A DNA stretch of 39,176 bases from Ammonifex sp. Its GTDB lineage: Bacteria > Bacillota > Desulfotomaculia > Desulfotomaculales > Ammonificaceae. Below are positions 27,888 through 37,056 of the stretch, in pieces. A program made the translations under genes and the position numbers. The stretch lies in the NCBI GenBank assembly GCA_003604985.1, contig QZIW01000025.1, forward strand, positions 1-39,176. The letters are read 5' to 3'. Position 1 is the stretch's first letter, and each line of letters begins with the position of its first letter. The notes under the pieces were generated by a model. It searched no databases, was not told the origin of the DNA, and worked only from the letters and a program-made list of their open reading frames with translations.

Positions 27888-28154
27888 ATGCTCAAGATCT
27901 CGGAACTCCGGATGCGGGAAGTGATCAATGTTATTGACGGGCGGCGGTTGGGGCTGATAAAAGACATCGACATCGACACAGACAACGGTAAGATTCAAGC
28001 CTTGGTACTGCCCGGACCATCCCGGATACTCGGTTTTTTCGGCAAGGAAGAAGAACTGATCATCCCCTGGGAGAACATAGTCAGAATCGGCATGGACGTC
28101 GTGCTGGTGGAAGCGCACGCGGAAAACTACGCCCGCTATTCTTACCGGCGCTAA
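27888..28154 (+). CDS. YlmC/YmxH family sporulation protein (PRC-barrel)
   Basis: MLKISELRMREVINVIDGRRLGLIKDIDIDTDNGKIQALVLPG; SD AAGGAGGGG. Confidence 0.9.
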   Translation: MLKISELRMREVINVIDGRRLGLIKDIDIDTDNGKIQALVLPGPSRILGFFGKEEELIIPWENIVRIGMDVVLVEAHAENYARYSYRR

Positions 28155-28278
28155 CCTCTTTCGACATCCCAATCGACAACCAAAGACAAATTATCTAAGA
28201 GTTTGAATGCGGACGAGCCTGGACTTGCCCGAAGAGAAAGGTTAAATTATTTACCCCTTTTTCCCCCCTTTTTGCCGT

Positions 28279-28332
28279 TTGCCAACCCAAAATATTGTGC
28301 TATAAAATTGGTTCGAATACTACATTTTGTGT
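28279..28332 (+). promoter_or_regulatory. nrdR promoter with two NrdR boxes
   Basis: TTGCCA(28279-28284)-N16-TATAAA(28301-28306); box 1 ACCCAAAATATTGTGC (28285-28300) and box 2 ATACTACATTTTGTGT (28317-28332), each 13/16 to ACACWATATATTGTGT, starts 32 bp apart. Confidence 0.72.
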
Positions 28333-28339
28333 GAGGCTT

Positions 28340-28837
28340 ATGCGCTGCCCTTTTTGTGCCTTTGCCGATACCCGCGTCGTGGACACCCGCGCGGCGGACG
28401 AAGGAGCGACCATCAAACGCCGTCGGGAATGCCCTCACTGCGGCAAGCGCTTTACCACCTTCGAGCGCGTTGACGAATTACCCCTGGTGGTCGTCAAGAA
28501 AGACGGGCGCCGGGAGATCTTCAACCGGACTAAGGTGCTGGGAGGGTTGCTAAAGGCCTGCCACAAAAGGCCTGTGAAGCGGGACGACCTCGAGCGGATC
28601 GCGGACGAGGTGGAGCGGGAGTTAAGGAACCGGCTGGAGCCCGAAGTACCCGCTCACGTTATCGGCGAGTCGGTCGTGGACAAGCTGCGCTGGCTTGACG
28701 AGGTGGCGTACGTCCGGTTCGCCAGTGTTTACCGCGAGTTCCGCGACGGTCACGACTTCAAGGCCGAACTGGAAAGGATGTATGGGGACCGCGAGAGGGG
28801 AAAGGGTTTGTTCGAAAAGAGAGAAGAGCAGACGTAG
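28340..28837 (+). CDS. nrdR: Transcriptional repressor NrdR
   Basis: MRCPFCAFADTRVVDTRAADEGATIKRRRECPHCGKRFTTFERV; ATP-cone. Confidence 0.97.
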   Translation: MRCPFCAFADTRVVDTRAADEGATIKRRRECPHCGKRFTTFERVDELPLVVVKKDGRREIFNRTKVLGGLLKACHKRPVKRDDLERIADEVERELRNRLEPEVPAHVIGESVVDKLRWLDEVAYVRFASVYREFRDGHDFKAELERMYGDRERGKGLFEKREEQT

Positions 28838-28905
28838 CCTTATCCCCGTCCTCGGCGCGAACTGAAAACGAGGACAAAACTGACTGGGAGGAGGTAGGGT
28901 TATAA

Positions 28906-30936
28906 TTGTTTGAGGTTATTAGGAAGCGTGACGGGCGGGAGGTCCCGTTCGATTATTCCAAGATCACCGACGCCATCTTCAAAGCGGCGCTCGCCGTCGG
29001 CGGTGAAGACCGGGAGACGGCGATGCGGCTTACGCTCGAAGTCCTCGGTATGCTCAAGGCAAAGTACAACGGCACGCCTTTCGGGGTCGAAGACGTCCAG
29101 GACCTCGTTGAAAAAGCGCTTATCGAGGCCGGGCACGCCAGAACCGCCAAAGCCTACATCCTTTACCGCAACTGGCGCACCCGGATCAGGGAAGCAAAAA
29201 GCGACCTTATGGACGCGGTGGAGGAGATCCTCGAGGAGACCAGCCGCGAAAACGCCAACGTTTCCAACTCCCCCTCCGCGAAGATGCTTCAGGTCGCAGA
29301 GGCGGCCAGCAAAAAATACTACCTCAGCCGGCTGATCCCCGAAGACTACGCCCAGGCGCACATCAGGGGCGACATCCACATCCACGACCTGGGTTTTTAC
29401 GCGAAAACGCTGAACTGCATCCAGATCCCCCTGGGGAAGCTCCTCGGGGAAGGGTTCAACACCGGGCACGGGTACATCCGGCCGCCCAAAAGGCCGGGTT
29501 CCGCGACCGCCCTGGCCTGCATCATCCTGCAAAGCTCGCAGAACGACATGTTCGGCGGGCAGTCCTTCGGCTTCTTCGACCGCGACATGGCGCCTTACGT
29601 GGAGAACGCCACCGACGACGAGGTTTACCAGTCAATGGAAGCACTGGTATATAATCTCAATAGTATGCATTCTCGGGCTGGAGCTCAAGTACCGTTTTCA
29701 TCGATCAACCTTGGGACGGAGACCGGTGAGGCCGCCCGGAAGGTGACCCGCAACCTGCTCCTCGCCTACGAGGCCGGCCTGGGGCGGAACGAGGCCCCGA
29801 TCTTTCCTAACATCATCTTCAGGGTGAAAAAGGGCGTCAACTTCAACCAGGGTGACCCGAACCACGACCTTTTCCAGCTGGCGGTGCGGGTGGCCGCTAA
29901 AAGGCTGAACCCCACCTTCAGCTTCATGGACGCCAGCTTCAACGCCCCGTACGGCGATCAGGTTTCTTACATGGGCTGCCGTTCGCGGGTAATGGCCAAC
30001 AGGCGGGGCCCTGAGGTGACCGAGGGCCGGGGCAACCTTTCCTTTACCACCATTAACTTGCCCCGCATCGCGATTAAGGCCGAGCGCGACGTAAACAGGT
30101 TTTTCACGCTGCTCGACGCGGTAGCCGAACTCGGGATCAGGCAGCTTTACCACCGCTACGAACTTCAGGCGAAGCTGAAAGTAAAGGACATCCCGTTCGT
30201 CATGGGACAGAGCCTTTACATGGGCGCCGCCGGTCTGAAGCCGGAGCAAAGCGTTGCCGAGGCGATCAAGCACGGTACGCTGTCTTTGGGGTTCATCGGC
30301 CTCGCCGAGGCGCTTGTGGCGCTTTTGGGAAAGCACCACGGTCAGGACGCCGGGGCGCAGGAACTCGGCATCGAGATCGTAAACTGGCTGCGGCGCAAGA
30401 TCGACGAAGCGTGCGATAAGTACGACTTGAATTACACCCTTTTGGCCACACCCGCGGAAGGAACGGCGGGCAGGTTCATAAAGCCGGACAGGAGAGAGTT
30501 CGGGATCGTGCCTGGGGTGAACGATAAGGACTACTACACCAACTCCTTCCACGTGCCGGTGCACTTTCCGATCGAGTGTTTCCGGAAGATAGAGATCGAG
30601 GGACCTTACCACAAGTTCTGCAACGCCGGACACATCAGCTACGTCGAGCTTCCTTCCCCGCCTGTCGAAAACCCGGAAGCGGTGGAGGCCATTGTCAGGT
30701 ACATGGCGGAACAGGACATGGGTTACGTCGGCATAAACTTCCCGGTGGACTTTTGTGAGAGCTGCAGTTTTGCCGGCGTCCTGGGCGACGAGTGTCCGAA
30801 GTGCGGTTCCACCGCCATCAGGAGGGTGCGCCGGATCACCGGGTACCTTTCCACGGTGGACCGCTTCAACGATGCGAAGGTCGCGGAGCTGAAGAGCAGG
30901 TTGGTTCATCTCGGCAGGCCGGGTACGCTGCAGTAA
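28906..30936 (+). CDS. nrdD: Anaerobic (class III) ribonucleoside-triphosphate reductase
   Basis: N-terminal ATP-cone; NLNSMHSRAGAQVPFSSINLG; C-terminal CESCSFAGVLGDECPKCGS and RITGYLSTVDRFNDAK glycyl-radical region. Confidence 0.97.
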   Translation: MFEVIRKRDGREVPFDYSKITDAIFKAALAVGGEDRETAMRLTLEVLGMLKAKYNGTPFGVEDVQDLVEKALIEAGHARTAKAYILYRNWRTRIREAKSDLMDAVEEILEETSRENANVSNSPSAKMLQVAEAASKKYYLSRLIPEDYAQAHIRGDIHIHDLGFYAKTLNCIQIPLGKLLGEGFNTGHGYIRPPKRPGSATALACIILQSSQNDMFGGQSFGFFDRDMAPYVENATDDEVYQSMEALVYNLNSMHSRAGAQVPFSSINLGTETGEAARKVTRNLLLAYEAGLGRNEAPIFPNIIFRVKKGVNFNQGDPNHDLFQLAVRVAAKRLNPTFSFMDASFNAPYGDQVSYMGCRSRVMANRRGPEVTEGRGNLSFTTINLPRIAIKAERDVNRFFTLLDAVAELGIRQLYHRYELQAKLKVKDIPFVMGQSLYMGAAGLKPEQSVAEAIKHGTLSLGFIGLAEALVALLGKHHGQDAGAQELGIEIVNWLRRKIDEACDKYDLNYTLLATPAEGTAGRFIKPDRREFGIVPGVNDKDYYTNSFHVPVHFPIECFRKIEIEGPYHKFCNAGHISYVELPSPPVENPEAVEAIVRYMAEQDMGYVGINFPVDFCESCSFAGVLGDECPKCGSTAIRRVRRITGYLSTVDRFNDAKVAELKSRLVHLGRPGTLQ

Positions 30937-30944
30937 ATCCGCTG

Positions 30945-30991
30945 GGCCTTTGCACCAAGTTTCTGTTTGGCGTGCAGGGGCCTTTTTCTTT
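30945..30991 (+). terminator. Intrinsic terminator/attenuator between nrdD and nrdG
   Basis: GGCCTTTGCAC(30945-30955)/GTGCAGGGGCC(30972-30982) 11-bp stem with two G-U pairs, then TTTTTCTTT. Confidence 0.65.
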
Positions 30992-31022
30992 CGTTAGGGA
31001 ATCAAGCTTTCGGAGGTAGAAA

Positions 31023-31538
31023 GTGAGCGGCTCGGAAAACGAAGTCCGCCTTAGGATTGCCGGAGTTGTGCGAGAAAGCGTTGTCGACGGCCCGGGTTTG
31101 CGGTACGTTATTTTCGCGCAGGGTTGCCCGCACCGCTGCCCCGGCTGCCACAACCCGGAGACGTGGGACCCGGCAGGCGGCTATGATATTTCCTTTCTCG
31201 AAATCATTAACGATATAACGGCCAACCCTTTAGTCTCCGGAGTGACTTTTTCCGGAGGCGAGCCTTTCATGCAGGCGACTTGGTTTGCTATGCTGGGAAT
31301 AGCCTTGAGGCACAAAGGGCTGGATATCGTTACTTATACCGGCTATACCTTTGAGGAACTCCTCGTCATGCCCGACGAGGGAGTAAGAGACCTTTTGGCG
31401 GTAACGGACCTTCTTATCGACGGCCCCTTCCTCCTTGAGGAGCGCGACCTTACCCTTCCCTTCCGCGGGTCGCGAAACCAGCGGATAATCGATGTCCGCG
31501 GTTCCAAAACAGCCCAATCACTCAGTAAAACCCTTTAA
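31023..31538 (+). CDS. nrdG: Anaerobic ribonucleoside-triphosphate reductase activating protein (radical SAM)
   Basis: GPGLRYVIFAQGCPHRCPGCHNPETWDP with CX3CX2C; GVTFSGGEPF. Confidence 0.95.
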   Translation: MSGSENEVRLRIAGVVRESVVDGPGLRYVIFAQGCPHRCPGCHNPETWDPAGGYDISFLEIINDITANPLVSGVTFSGGEPFMQATWFAMLGIALRHKGLDIVTYTGYTFEELLVMPDEGVRDLLAVTDLLIDGPFLLEERDLTLPFRGSRNQRIIDVRGSKTAQSLSKTL

Positions 31539-31646
31539 AAAATCCTACTTTGTTTTTTTTGAAAGTTGAACACTTTCTCCCGGCGCTGAATAATATTTTA
31601 GTAATAATTTTGGTTTTTTGGGTTTTACTGCCGGGAGGCTTGACCA

Positions 31647-32330
31647 TTGGCTTTAACGGGACGCCGGAAAACTTTTCTCCAAACGGTGCTCAACATGTAT
31701 CAGGAGGATGGAAGACCCGTACACTATTCCGTGGTGGCCCAGGTTATTGGCGTGAGCCGGTGGACGGCGTACGACATTCTCCGCAGGCTAGAGCGGGACG
31801 GATACCTCGAAGCGGTGTACGAAACGGGCAGGAAGGAGAAAGGACCAGGGCGGACCCAGGTACTGTACCGGCCCAGCACTCAGCTCACTGAGTGCCGGGA
31901 GGCCGAGAAAGGCCGCCCGGCGGAATGGAAGGCGCTGCGGACGCGCCTGCTGGAGCTTTTAAGATATCAAAAGCGGGCCGCGGGAGAAATGATAGCGGAA
32001 CTGGCCCACGAGTTCCCGAAAATCCCGGGACGGCTGGCAAAGAGCGCGACGGACCTTGCGGTGCTGATCAGTCACCTGCACGAAATCGGTGCGCCCGGAC
32101 GCCGGGCTCTGGCGGAAACGGTGGTCCGGGCGAGGCAGCCCGAACACGGCCTGAGCCTTTTCACCGGGGCGGCGGTCGGCAGCCTGCTCCGTACGCGCGG
32201 AGTACTCTCCGGACCGGTAGGGGAGTGCGTGGCGCGTTTGCAAAGCCGGCTTGCAGAGTTGAGCGCGGAAGAGGCACGGTTTCTGGCCGGTTTTGTAAAG
32301 GATGGACTCAGCGGCCAGCTTGATTTTTAG
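31647..32330 (+). CDS. HTH-type transcriptional regulator
   Basis: HYSVVAQVIGVSRWTAYDILRRLERDGYLEAVYE winged-helix; TTG start after GGGAGG. Confidence 0.75.
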   Translation: MALTGRRKTFLQTVLNMYQEDGRPVHYSVVAQVIGVSRWTAYDILRRLERDGYLEAVYETGRKEKGPGRTQVLYRPSTQLTECREAEKGRPAEWKALRTRLLELLRYQKRAAGEMIAELAHEFPKIPGRLAKSATDLAVLISHLHEIGAPGRRALAETVVRARQPEHGLSLFTGAAVGSLLRTRGVLSGPVGECVARLQSRLAELSAEEARFLAGFVKDGLSGQLDF

Positions 32331-32424
32331 GCTACGGGGGTGGGAATTCAGTGGGGACAAGATTTGGCACGGGAATTCTTGTTGCAGAAGGTTTTTTAAC
32401 TGAGAGAGCGACGGTAAGGAGGTA

Positions 32425-33819
32425 ATGTATATGTCGAGCGTGTTTCCGAGTTTCGATTACGCCAGGCAGTTCGTTGCGGAACAGGTGATCAGGCAGGTGC
32501 TTGAGTACATCGACCGGGACCCCGAGCAAAACCTCCCTAAAATCTTTAACCTGGCAAAAATACTGGCCGGGAAAAAGCATCACCAGCAGCATGCGGTAAC
32601 GCTGGCGGAAGGTTATGACACAAACCCGGTGGTACGGGCGTACATCAACCGGCTTTTCGAAAGGACGCACCCCAACGTTAAGCGGCGGCTCCTTTACAAC
32701 TGGTTTTTTAACGCGATGATTTTTGGGATACCGCATCAGCAGGAGAATTCGCGGAAGTTGGGCGTTCACATCCCGAACTTCTTTCTAATCGACCCCACCA
32801 GCGACTGCAACCTGCGGTGCGAGGGTTGTTGGGCTGGAATGTACGACAAACACGACACGTTGGACTTTGAAACCCTGGACCGCCTGATGGCCGAGGCGAA
32901 AGAACTGGGTATATACTGGGCGGCGATGTCCGGCGGCGAACCGTTCAAGTACCCGCACCTCATCCGCCTGGCGGCCAAACACCCGGATATGGCGTTCATG
33001 GTGTACACCAACGGCACGCTGATCACGGAAAGGATGGCCGACGCCATCGTGGAAGTCGGTAATGTCTCACCGGCCATAAGTCTGGAAGGTTGGCGGGAGA
33101 GTACCGACGCCCGGCGCGGCCCCGGGGTTTTCGACCGGATCATGAAAGTGATGGACCTTCTGCAGGAACGGGGTGCGATTTTCGGTGTTTCCCTCACGCT
33201 CACCAGGCACAACGTCGAGGAGGTTACCAGCGACGAGTTCATCGATTTTCTCATTGAAAAGGGAGCGGTTTACGGCTGGAGCTTCCACTACATCCCAATA
33301 GGGAGGGACCCGGACCTCGACTTGCTCGTAACGCCGGAACAGCGGGCTTACCTGGCCGAGCGGATTCCTTACATCAGGACGCATAAGCCGATTCAAATCG
33401 CTGATTTCTGGAACGACGGCGAACTCATGCACGGCTGCATAGCAGGCGGGAGGTTTTACTTTCACATCACGGCCAACGGGAACGTTGAGCCCTGCGCTTT
33501 TGTCCACTTTGCGGCCGATAACATCAAAGGGAAGACCCTGCTCGAAGTGCTCAAAAACCCCTTGTTTGCCGCCTACCAGAAGCGGCAGCCGTTCAGTGAC
33601 AATTACCTGCGGCCCTGCCCGATCATTGACGTTCCCGTCGCGTTGAGGGAAATTGTAAAGGAGTCCGGCGCCCGGCCCACTCATCCGGGAGCCGAATCCG
33701 TGCTCACCGGGACGATCGCTTCCCACCTCGACCGGCGTGCCGAGGAATGGCGCAATGTGGCGGACCGTATCTGGGCCGAAAGGCACGGCGTTGAGCGGGA
33801 AGCCGCGCAGTCGCGCTAA
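32425..33819 (+). CDS. Radical SAM protein
   Basis: DPTSDCNLRCEGCWAGMY CX3CX2C motif, AAMSGGEPFKYPHL, C-terminal Cys residues HGCIAGGRFYFHITANGNVEPCAF. Confidence 0.92.
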   Translation: MYMSSVFPSFDYARQFVAEQVIRQVLEYIDRDPEQNLPKIFNLAKILAGKKHHQQHAVTLAEGYDTNPVVRAYINRLFERTHPNVKRRLLYNWFFNAMIFGIPHQQENSRKLGVHIPNFFLIDPTSDCNLRCEGCWAGMYDKHDTLDFETLDRLMAEAKELGIYWAAMSGGEPFKYPHLIRLAAKHPDMAFMVYTNGTLITERMADAIVEVGNVSPAISLEGWRESTDARRGPGVFDRIMKVMDLLQERGAIFGVSLTLTRHNVEEVTSDEFIDFLIEKGAVYGWSFHYIPIGRDPDLDLLVTPEQRAYLAERIPYIRTHKPIQIADFWNDGELMHGCIAGGRFYFHITANGNVEPCAFVHFAADNIKGKTLLEVLKNPLFAAYQKRQPFSDNYLRPCPIIDVPVALREIVKESGARPTHPGAESVLTGTIASHLDRRAEEWRNVADRIWAERHGVEREAAQSR

Positions 33820-33852
33820 GGGGCAAAAGGAACTTATCCCTTAAGACTAAAA

Positions 33853-33880
33853 GGAACCCCACCAGGGGTTCCGGTTTTTA
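33853..33880 (+). terminator. Strong terminator, potentially bidirectional
   Basis: GGAACCCC acca GGGGTTCC followed by GGTTTTT; on - followed by TTTT; lies between convergent genes. Confidence 0.88.
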
Positions 33881-33943
33881 CTTCGGACAGACTCGGCTGT
33901 AGCCGCTTTGGTTAAAGGCCGGACCCGGCCTCTGCGGTCAGTG

Positions 33944-34153
33944 TCAGGTGGCGCAGCTTGTGGTCGTCTTGCAGGTGGCGCAGGCGGCGCCCTGCCCTCC
34001 CTCAACGCCCCGGGTGGCAAAAAAGGAGATGAGTTTATCGGGTTTGGGTGCTCCGCACGCGGGACAGGAGATGTTTTCTCCGGTTTCGCCCAACGGGCAT
34101 AGTTTCTCAAAACGCTCGCCGCATGACTTGCAGCGGAACTCGTAGATGGGCAT
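33944..34153 (-). CDS. FmdB family zinc ribbon protein
   Basis: MPIYEFRCKSCGERFEKLCPLGETGENISCPACGAPKPDKLISFFATRG. Confidence 0.93.
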   Translation of the reverse strand: MPIYEFRCKSCGERFEKLCPLGETGENISCPACGAPKPDKLISFFATRGVEGGQGAACATCKTTTSCAT

Positions 34154-34409
34154 ATTTTTATCTCCCTCTGGTTCGTTATCCAGGTATCAAATAAAAGCTT
34201 AAGGAAAACCCACCTGGTTGTCAAGGAAATGAGTTGGATCCGATTTGGTCGTTCGACAGGATTTGCGCCAACGGCAGCGAATAAATTTAGCCTGTAGGGA
34301 TGCAACCACGAATTGGAGGAGTCCCTCAGACGATTAATCGTCGCCACCGGGGATGAAAATAGGGACCCGTAAGCGTCTTACTTAAATGCAGTAGTGTAAC
34401 ATAAACAAA

Positions 34410-34529
34410 ACGCGGTGAGAAGCGAGCAGTACAAGGAAGGCGCAGGCGGACGGGCCGGAGCGTATACCGGAAATACGTGAGGACCCGGCCGGCGAGCCTG
34501 ACGCAATAATGCGAAGCTTATCGCCGCGT
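34410..34529 (+). ncRNA. Candidate structured RNA/cis-regulatory leader upstream of the beta-CASP gene
   Basis: P1 ACGCGGTGAGAAGC(34410-34423)/GCTTATCGCCGCGT(34516-34529), 13 of 14 paired; P2 CAGGC/GCCTG; P3 CGGACGGG/CCCGGCCG with one A.G mismatch; P4 CGTAT/ATACG; hairpin CGCAataaTGCG. Confidence 0.65.
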
Positions 34530-34570
34530 CCATCGAAAGAAGTACTATTTTTTTGGAGGAGAGAGAAAGC

Positions 34571-36100
34571 ATGCGGTTGAGCTTTTACGGTGCGGCCCGG
34601 ACGGTAACGGGCTCTTGCTTCCTGGCGGAGGTTTCGGGCATGCGCGTGCTTGTCGACTGCGGCCTCTTCCAGGGGCCGCCCGAGGTCCGGGAACGAAACT
34701 TCAAACCTTTCCCTTTCCTACCCGCCGCCATCGATTTCTTGCTGCTGACTCATGCGCATATCGACCATTCGGGGCTTATCCCGCGTCTTTGCAGGGAAGG
34801 CTTCAGGGGGAAGATCCTGGCGACGGAGGCGTCCGTTGATCTCCTGGGGGTGCTTTTGCCCGACGCGGCCCACATCCAGGAGATGGAGACGGAGCAGAAA
34901 AACCGGAAAGGCAAGCGCGCGGGGAAGCCCCCGCTGGCCCCGCTTTATACCGTTGCGGACGCGGCCAGAAGCCTTCAATTTCTCGAGGGAGTCGGTTACG
35001 AAACGCCGGTCTCCCTTTCACCCGGGGTCACCGCTACCTTTCTCAACGCCGGCCACATCCTGGGTGCTTCAATGATTCTGTTGACCGTCAACGAAGGCAG
35101 CGTGCCGCTCCGTGTCCTATTTTCAGGTGACGTCGGCCGTAAGGGGCAGAGGTTTTTGAAAGATCCCGTTACGGTTGACGCGGCCGATTACGTAATCATG
35201 GAGTCCACATACGGGAACAGGCTTCACCCCGAAGAGAACGAGCTGTCGGTACTCCGCGAGGTAATATGGCGCGCATATAACAGGGGCGGCAACGTGATCA
35301 TACCGGCCTTTGCGGTGGAGCGGACACAGGACCTGCTTTACGATCTGAGCGAGCTTAACCACGCGGGTGGACTGCCGCCCGTCAAGGTGTACATAGACAG
35401 CCCTCTGGCCTCTGCGGTAACCAGTATTTTCAACCGCCACAGGGAATTGTACGACCAGGAAACGCAGTCACTGATCAGGGCGGGCCTGGACCCATTAAAT
35501 TCGGATTTCGTTCATTTTTCGGTCACTACCGAGGAGTCACGCGCGCTCAACGAGAGCCCGCAGAGCCTGGTCATCATTTCCGCGAGCGGTATGTGTGAGG
35601 CCGGGCGGATCCGCCACCACCTGAAACACAACCTCTGGCGTCCGGAGTCCGCCGTGGTGTTCGTCGGGTTCCAACCGGTAGGGACGCTCGGCCGGCGCAT
35701 CCTGGACGGCGAGCGAAGCGTTACCATTTTTGGCGAAGAGATCGCCGTCAGGGCCGAGATCGTAGAGCTTTCAGGCTACTCCGCCCATGCCGACCAGCCG
35801 GCGTTAATCAACTGGTTGAGTGGAATTACGCATAAGCCGAGGCAGGTTTTCGTTGTGCACGGCGAGCCGGATGCCGCGGAATTCCTGCGGGGCAGGATCG
35901 AGAGCGGACTTGGTATAAAAGCCGTGGTGCCCGATTTTGCTTCGTCCTGGACACTGGTTGCGGACGTCCGGGCAGAAGCGCTCTGGGATGCTTACCGGCG
36001 GCTCGGCGACCGAATCCAGGAGACTTTGCGGGCGGCCGACCCGGCGGAGACAGCCGAAATAGTCCACCGGCTGGAAGCGGTTTTTAATGGCAGGAAGTAG
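34571..36100 (+). CDS. Metallo-beta-lactamase fold/beta-CASP RNA-processing hydrolase (COG1236-like)
   Basis: THAHIDHSG metal motif, ESTYGNRLH, beta-CASP ISASGMCEAGRIRHHL and GYSAHADQ, VHGE. Confidence 0.93.
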   Translation: MRLSFYGAARTVTGSCFLAEVSGMRVLVDCGLFQGPPEVRERNFKPFPFLPAAIDFLLLTHAHIDHSGLIPRLCREGFRGKILATEASVDLLGVLLPDAAHIQEMETEQKNRKGKRAGKPPLAPLYTVADAARSLQFLEGVGYETPVSLSPGVTATFLNAGHILGASMILLTVNEGSVPLRVLFSGDVGRKGQRFLKDPVTVDAADYVIMESTYGNRLHPEENELSVLREVIWRAYNRGGNVIIPAFAVERTQDLLYDLSELNHAGGLPPVKVYIDSPLASAVTSIFNRHRELYDQETQSLIRAGLDPLNSDFVHFSVTTEESRALNESPQSLVIISASGMCEAGRIRHHLKHNLWRPESAVVFVGFQPVGTLGRRILDGERSVTIFGEEIAVRAEIVELSGYSAHADQPALINWLSGITHKPRQVFVVHGEPDAAEFLRGRIESGLGIKAVVPDFASSWTLVADVRAEALWDAYRRLGDRIQETLRAADPAETAEIVHRLEAVFNGRK

Positions 36101-36280
36101 CGGGTTCATGCCGGCGGCCGGAACCGGGCGGCGCGGCAAGGCACGGTGCTGTATAATATAAGGCAAGGGCAAGCGTTCAACCGCTTCGCCCGTCCGAGCT
36201 TCTCAATCGATTTATGCGGGAATGGTGAGTAAATCATTAGTTCTGCCTTTTCTACTAAAAATTATAGTGGGCTGCGCCTG

Positions 36281-37054
36281 GTGCAAGCGGAGGCTTTCGA
36301 CCTTCCGTGGATGGCACATGCCTTCTCGACGCGTCTGGGGGGTGTGAGCGAGGGTGCTTATACTTCGTTGAACCTCAGTTTCGCCGTCGGCGACAGGCCC
36401 GAACGGGTAGTGGAAAACCGGAGACGGCTCGCCGGGGCGCTCGGTTATGACCCGCAGCGGATGGTTTGCGGCCGGCAGGTCCACGGCGACAAGGTCGCTG
36501 TGGTGACGCTGGGCGAGGCCGGCGCGGGGGCGCTTGGGCTGCAAACGGCGCTTCCCGCAACCGACGGGCTGATAACCGGCACGCCAGGTTTGCCGCTGGT
36601 GGCTTACTTCGCGGACTGCGTGCCGGTGGTGTTCGCCGATCCCGAAAACAGGGCGATTGCGCTTGCGCATGCGGGCTGGCGGGGCACCTTGCAGGAGATT
36701 GCCAGAAAAGCACTGGAAAAAATGACAGAAGCGTTCGGTACGCATCCACCGGAATGTCTGGTGTCCATTGGCCCGGCTATCGGACCCTGCTGCTACGAAG
36801 TAGACCATTCCGTGGCGGCCAGGTTTACCCGCTGGGGCCCGACGGTTGGCGCCAAGAAAAGCGGCAAGTGGTTCGTCGACCTCTGGGAGGCCAACCGGCA
36901 GATTCTTCTCGGTGCGGGCGTCAGACCCGAGCGTATTACGGTTATAAAGATGTGCACCGCTTGCAACCGGGAACTGATGTTTTCCCACCGGCGGGACGGG
37001 GGAGAGACCGGCAGGATGGCGGCCGTAGTGATGCTGCGTTCGGAAGGGGTTTAA
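36281..37054 (+). CDS. pgeF: Purine nucleoside phosphorylase YfiH/PgeF (multicopper polyphenol oxidoreductase fold)
   Basis: FSTRLGGVSEGAYTSLNLS, CGRQVHGDKV, FADCVPVVFAD, AHAGWRGT, SIGPAIGPCCYEV. Confidence 0.94.
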   Translation: MQAEAFDLPWMAHAFSTRLGGVSEGAYTSLNLSFAVGDRPERVVENRRRLAGALGYDPQRMVCGRQVHGDKVAVVTLGEAGAGALGLQTALPATDGLITGTPGLPLVAYFADCVPVVFADPENRAIALAHAGWRGTLQEIARKALEKMTEAFGTHPPECLVSIGPAIGPCCYEVDHSVAARFTRWGPTVGAKKSGKWFVDLWEANRQILLGAGVRPERITVIKMCTACNRELMFSHRRDGGETGRMAAVVMLRSEGV

Positions 37055-37056
37055 CC

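Noticed and set aside
29698-30909. 403-aa minus-strand ORF opposite nrdD
   Set aside because: Antisense shadow of a GC-rich, confidently identified + gene; the translation lacks any recognisable domain
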